In this document: one piece after another, positions 6,270 through 8,663 of the stretch
Layout: each line of letters starts with the position of its first letter
Numbering within the stretch: the first letter of the stretch is position 1
NCBI GenBank assembly: GCA_035696925.1
Contig: DASSDW010000013.1
Coordinates: 1-8,663 of the forward strand
Direction of reading: 5' to 3'
Length of the DNA stretch: 8,663 nucleotides
DNA from: JAJNBA01 sp035696925
GTDB taxonomy: Bacteria > Actinomycetota > UBA4738 > HRBIN12
Translations under genes and position numbers: made by a program
Notes under the pieces: generated by a model
What the model was told of the DNA's origin: nothing
Database searches by the model: none
What the model saw: only the letters and a program-made list of their open reading frames with translations

Positions 6270-7409
6270 TCAAGCGGGGCGAGCCTCCGTTCCCGGCCGG
6301 GGCCGGTCGTGGATCGGTCCGGAGCGGTCACGGAGGAAGCCACCCGAGCGGTGCCGCTTGACCGCGACGATCTCCGCCACGATGGCCTGCGCGATCTCTT
6401 CCGGGCCCTCGCCACCGAGGTCCAGGCCGGCCGGACCGTGGATCCGCTGCCGGGTGGCGTCCCCGATCTCGACACCTTCATCGCGGAGCTCCATCAGCAG
6501 GCGTTCCGTCCTCGCCCCCGGACCGAGCGTGCCAACGTAGGCGGCAGGGGAACCGAGCATCGACCGGACGTACTCCTTGTCGCGGAGGAAGTGATGGGAC
6601 ATCACGACCACGAACGTGCGGTCATCGACCCCAGCCTCCTTGGCCGCGTCCGCGGGGTCGTCGACCGCGACGAAGCCGCTCGCCTCGGGGAACCGCTCGC
6701 GGGTCAAAAACGCGGGGCGATCGTCGGCCACCATGACGTTCCATCCCAGGACCGAGGCCGCACGGACGAGCGGGATCGCGTCGTGGCCCGCGCCACAGAC
6801 CAGGAGCCGGAGCGGTGGGTCGAGGACCTCGACGAACGCACGGACGCCGTCGGCGAGGCTCCGCACCTCGGAGCGTTCCTCTCGGAGCAGCGCCTCCGCG
6901 GCCCGAACGGCCTGGGCATCCACGGCGGCGCTCCCGAGGGAGCCGTCGGTCGTGCCTTCGGGGCGAACGACCAGCCGTGACCCGGGCTCGACGTCGGAAG
7001 ACGACGACTCGACCACCGTCACGACGCTGATGGGCCGCTCCGCCTCGAGCGCCGCTCGAAGCGCGCCGGCCACCTCGGCAGCCTTCTCCGCGGGTTCGAT
7101 GAAGACCTCGATGGCGCCGTTGCATCCGAGGCCGAGTCCCCACACCGCGTCGTCGTCGGCGGTCAGGTCCCACCCCGCCAGGCGGGCGCGACCCTCCTCC
7201 ATCACCACCCGGGCCATGTCGGCGACGTCGCCTTCGAGGCAGCCACCCGACAGGTTCCCCACGGGGGCGCCCTCCTCCGGGACGAGCAACCGGGCGCCCG
7301 GTCTGCGGTAGGTCGATCCCCGGACGGCCACGATCGTGGCGAGCGCCATCCGCTCGCCCTTCGCGGAGAGCGCCTCGATCGCCGCCAGCACGTCGCCGAT
7401 CTCGCTCAT
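6270..7409 (-). CDS. xdhC: XdhC/CoxI family molybdenum hydroxylase maturation protein
   Basis: This 379-residue cytosolic protein has an N-terminal XdhC/CoxI domain and a C-terminal Rossmann-like XdhC_C domain. The signature GNLSGGCLEGDV is at 51-62 and GLGLGCNGAIEVFIEP at 91-106. The nucleotide-binding VCGAGHDAIPL is at 204-214, followed by DDRPAF (229-234), YVGTLGPGARTERLL (291-305) and the family's ending GLDLGGEGPEEIAQAI (328-343). XdhC proteins bind the molybdenum cofactor, assist its sulfuration and deliver it to xanthine dehydrogenase or CO dehydrogenase type enzymes. With coxG and mocA about 1.1 kb away on the same strand, the likely client is a CO-dehydrogenase-family enzyme. The ATG at 7409 is chosen over the upstream in-frame ATG at 7493 because homology starts there and a -10 box lies 7 nt upstream. 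Residues after about 355 form a Pro/Arg-rich tail not typical of the family. Confidence 0.93.
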   Translation of the reverse strand: MSEIGDVLAAIEALSAKGERMALATIVAVRGSTYRRPGARLLVPEEGAPVGNLSGGCLEGDVADMARVVMEEGRARLAGWDLTADDDAVWGLGLGCNGAIEVFIEPAEKAAEVAGALRAALEAERPISVVTVVESSSSDVEPGSRLVVRPEGTTDGSLGSAAVDAQAVRAAEALLREERSEVRSLADGVRAFVEVLDPPLRLLVCGAGHDAIPLVRAASVLGWNVMVADDRPAFLTRERFPEASGFVAVDDPADAAKEAGVDDRTFVVVMSHHFLRDKEYVRSMLGSPAAYVGTLGPGARTERLLMELRDEGVEIGDATRQRIHGPAGLDLGGEGPEEIAQAIVAEIVAVKRHRSGGFLRDRSGPIHDRPRPGTEARPA

Positions 7410-7416
7410 GGAGCGG

Positions 7417-7422
7417 ATGGTA
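7417..7422 (-). promoter_or_regulatory. Putative -10 box, leaderless start of xdhC
   Basis: On the minus strand TACCAT (TANNNT) is followed by 7 nt and then the ATG at 7409. No ribosome-binding site lies between. It supports the shorter xdhC start. Confidence 0.52.
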
Positions 7423-7512
7423 GCCGGGCGACGGACGTTCGATCTCCCGAGCCGCCCGCTCACCGTGACGTCGACGAGTTGCGTCCAGCTCATGGCGGCA
7501 TCGGGGACGGCC

Positions 7513-7518
7513 GATACT
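7513..7518 (+). promoter_or_regulatory. Putative -10 box of the first pilin-like gene
   Basis: GATACT keeps the conserved second A and last T of a -10 box. It is followed by 7 nt and then the ATG at 7526. GGAGA (7520-7524) is one base before the ATG, too close for ordinary ribosome binding. The gap to the divergent xdhC start is 116 bases. Confidence 0.42.
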
Positions 7519-7525
7519 CGGAGAC

Positions 7526-8068
7526 ATGACCGACGAGTTCCAGTTCGGCGAGCCTGCGAAGCATCCCGCGCGCCTGAGCGGGCCTCGGCCGCCGCGCCCG
7601 ACGAGCTCGTTCCCGTTCAAGCTGGTGGGGGTCGTCGCGTGCGTCGTCGTGGCCGCGGCGGCTGCGTTCGTGTTCCTGCGCGGTGCCGACGAGGCCGGGA
7701 AGGAGATCGCCGGGGCACGGTCCGGGACCCTCGCGTCGGTCGATCGGGCGTATGACGCGGCGGCGCAGGGGACCGTGGGCCGGGCCGTGGTGGTCGCGCA
7801 GACCCTGTACGCCGAGCAGGGGACGTTCACCACCGACCTTCCGACGCTCTCGGCGTTCGACCCGGGCCTCCGGTTCACCTCCGGCTCGTCCACGGGCCCC
7901 GAGACGGTCTCGTACGCGGTCAGCGGGACGGAGTTCGCGGCCGCGGTCCGATCGGAATCGGGTGCCTGCTGGTGGGTGAAGATCGACGCGAGCAGCAGGA
8001 TCAGCTACGGGAGCGGTGCGACCTGCACGGGGACAGCCGCCCTGGCCGCCTCGTCCCCGTCCTGGTGA
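7526..8068 (+). CDS. Single-pass membrane protein with type IV pilin-like head (paralogue 1)
   Basis: This 180-residue protein has a Pro-rich cytoplasmic N-terminus (1-30), one membrane helix (about 31-51, FKLVGVVACVVVAAAAAFVF) and an extracytoplasmic domain. In that domain the helix TVGRAVVVAQTLYAEQGTF leads into TTDLPTLSAFDPGLRF, recalling the head of type IV pilins and pseudopilins ('...YF..NGSYTTD...L...G'). A Cys pair at C148 (ACWWV) and C167 (TCTGT) encloses the C-terminal loop and could form a disulfide. There is no prepilin peptidase site (a Gly followed by Phe-Thr-Leu-Ile-Glu at the start of the helix). It is therefore unlikely to be processed and assembled as a normal pilin; it looks like a pilin head on a fixed anchor. 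The next gene is a diverged copy. The resemblance is by pattern only; function is unknown. Confidence 0.72.
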   Translation: MTDEFQFGEPAKHPARLSGPRPPRPTSSFPFKLVGVVACVVVAAAAAFVFLRGADEAGKEIAGARSGTLASVDRAYDAAAQGTVGRAVVVAQTLYAEQGTFTTDLPTLSAFDPGLRFTSGSSTGPETVSYAVSGTEFAAAVRSESGACWWVKIDASSRISYGSGATCTGTAALAASSPSW

Positions 8069-8075
8069 TCCGTTC

Positions 8076-8098
8076 GGCCTGAGCCCGTAGGCCCTCAG
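8076..8098. other. Small overlapping inverted repeats between the pilin-like genes
   Basis: GGCCT (8076-8080) pairs with AGGCC (8089-8093), and alternatively CTGAG (8079-8083) pairs with CTCAG (8094-8098). The two 5-bp stems overlap and exclude each other. They lie in the 60-base gap, 7-30 nt after the stop of the first gene. There is no T-run, so neither is a classical terminator. At this GC content such repeats can arise by chance. Confidence 0.2.
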
Positions 8099-8116
8099 TC
8101 CCGCGTCCCCGGCGCC

Positions 8117-8122
8117 GATACG
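8117..8122 (+). promoter_or_regulatory. Weak -10-like box before the second pilin-like gene
   Basis: GATACG is followed by 6 nt and then the ATG at 8129. It shares GATAC and near-identical spacing with the box before the first pilin-like gene but lacks the final T. The run of five G directly before the ATG is too close to be an ordinary ribosome-binding site. Read-through from the first gene is also possible. Confidence 0.28.
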
Positions 8123-8128
8123 AGGGGG

Positions 8129-8656
8129 ATGGACGACTCGTTCACCTACCGGACCACGCTGCCGCAGGGGCCGCGTGTCGAACCGGGGCTGGTCAAGGCT
8201 GCGGCCGCGCTCGTCGTCCTCGCGCTCGGGATCGGGCTGTTCGCACGGTGGGTCGTGGCGAGCGAGCGTGCGAGCTTCGCCCGTGGATACCAGCGGGTGT
8301 TGCCGTCGATGTCCGTCGGACACCTCCGCGGCTCGGATCCCGTCAGAACCGACGCCGAGGCTGAGGAGGCGACCCGGATCGCGCTCGCTGCCGCTCGCGT
8401 GGCCCTCGCGGGATCGGGGAGCTTCCTCGCCGCCGAGCCCGCGAGGCTGAGCGCGCTGCAGCCCGGTTTCACGTTCGTGGATGGGCCGTCGACGACGTCG
8501 ACGATCGTCTCCGTCGCGTCGGATCGGCGCGTGTGGGCGGCGGCCGTGCTCGGGCCGAGCGGCACGTGCTTCTGGGTCCGCGCACACCGCAACGGCGCCG
8601 TGGAGAGGGGCACGTCGTCCACGTGCACCGGCGCATCGGTCCTGGCGTCCCAATAA
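8129..8656 (+). CDS. Single-pass membrane protein with type IV pilin-like head (paralogue 2)
   Basis: This 175-residue protein has a short cytoplasmic N-terminus (1-20), one membrane helix (about 21-39, LVKAAAALVVLALGIGLF) and an extracytoplasmic domain. It is a diverged copy of its upstream neighbour. Both have LSA at residues 108-110, then a DPG or QPG turn and an aromatic strand, and end with CxWV ... CTG. Here the cysteines are C147 (TCFWV) and C166 (TCTGA), 19 residues apart exactly as in the neighbour. An Ala-rich helix EATRIALAAARVALAGSGSF (80-99) occupies the place of the pilin-like helix. A basic insert-like stretch (about 44-75) sits between the membrane helix and the head and differs from the neighbour. 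No prepilin peptidase motif is present. The complete reading frame ends with TAA 7 bases before the window edge. Function is unknown; more copies could follow downstream. Confidence 0.72.
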   Translation: MDDSFTYRTTLPQGPRVEPGLVKAAAALVVLALGIGLFARWVVASERASFARGYQRVLPSMSVGHLRGSDPVRTDAEAEEATRIALAAARVALAGSGSFLAAEPARLSALQPGFTFVDGPSTTSTIVSVASDRRVWAAAVLGPSGTCFWVRAHRNGAVERGTSSTCTGASVLASQ

Positions 8657-8663
8657 GGGCCTC

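Noticed and set aside
7469..7476. Palindrome CGTCGACG in the xdhC/pilin-like divergent gap as an operator
   Set aside because: An 8-base CG-rich palindrome is expected by chance at this base composition; it is not repeated elsewhere in the gap.
6622..7893. Minus-strand frame of 423 codons spanning xdhC and the first pilin-like gene
   Set aside because: It is out of frame with xdhC, Arg/Gly-rich and crosses a divergent promoter region; the xdhC frame carries all family motifs.
7490..8653. Minus-strand open frame of 387 codons opposite the pilin-like pair
   Set aside because: Arg/Gly/Pro-rich composition with no recognisable domain. The plus-strand frames have membrane helices, conserved cysteines and paralogy, so the minus frame is a shadow.

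Overview
The window is very GC-rich and densely packed, with genes on both strands. The gene families and the way genes start suggest an uncultured or little-studied high-GC Actinomycetota-like bacterium. Two features point this way: leaderless-type starts with a -10 box just upstream of an ATG or GTG, and an aerobic CO-dehydrogenase accessory gene set. The lineage is an inference from gene content only.

Layout from left to right. (1) Positions 1-114 (-) hold the first 38 codons of a thiolase-superfamily acetyl-CoA acetyltransferase. It is divergent from a large acyl-CoA synthetase of the acetyl-CoA synthetase type (209-2152, +). The pair looks like acyl activation plus acyl-CoA thiolysis or condensation. 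(2) Positions 2153-2742 contain no intact gene. They hold a broken two-component response regulator of the NarL/LuxR type, in which an N-terminal receiver fragment is joined to the last turns of the DNA-binding domain. (3) Positions 2743-3983 (+) are a tight two-gene operon: a Nit-type carbon-nitrogen hydrolase and a GNAT acetyltransferase. (4) Positions 3984-5158 (-) are coxG followed by a MocA/MobA-like nucleotidyltransferase, coupled by a 4-base overlap. (5) A possible small membrane peptide lies at about 5201-5332, followed by a membrane-anchored neutral zinc metallopeptidase (5379-6257, +). (6) Positions 6270-7409 (-) are an XdhC/CoxI family gene. (7) Positions 7526-8656 (+) carry two tandem, diverged paralogues with one membrane anchor and a type IV pilin-like head with two conserved cysteines.

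CoxG, the MocA-like protein and XdhC/CoxI together form the accessory side of a molybdenum hydroxylase of the aerobic CO dehydrogenase/xanthine dehydrogenase family: cofactor nucleotide attachment, cofactor sulfuration or insertion, and the membrane/quinone link. The structural subunits are not in the window. The acyl-CoA genes, the nitrilase-GNAT pair and the pilin-like pair appear to be separate units.

The most notable signals are: a nearly uniform -10-like hexamer 6-8 nt before the start codon of every unit-leading gene (leaderless transcription); the internally deleted response regulator; the paired pilin-like proteins with identical cysteine spacing; and an acetyl-CoA-synthetase-like enzyme that lacks the tryptophan limiting acetate-specific enzymes. 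I saw no CRISPR array, mobile element, tRNA or rRNA. I do not see a convincing wholly new multi-gene system. The pilin-like pair is the least explained part.
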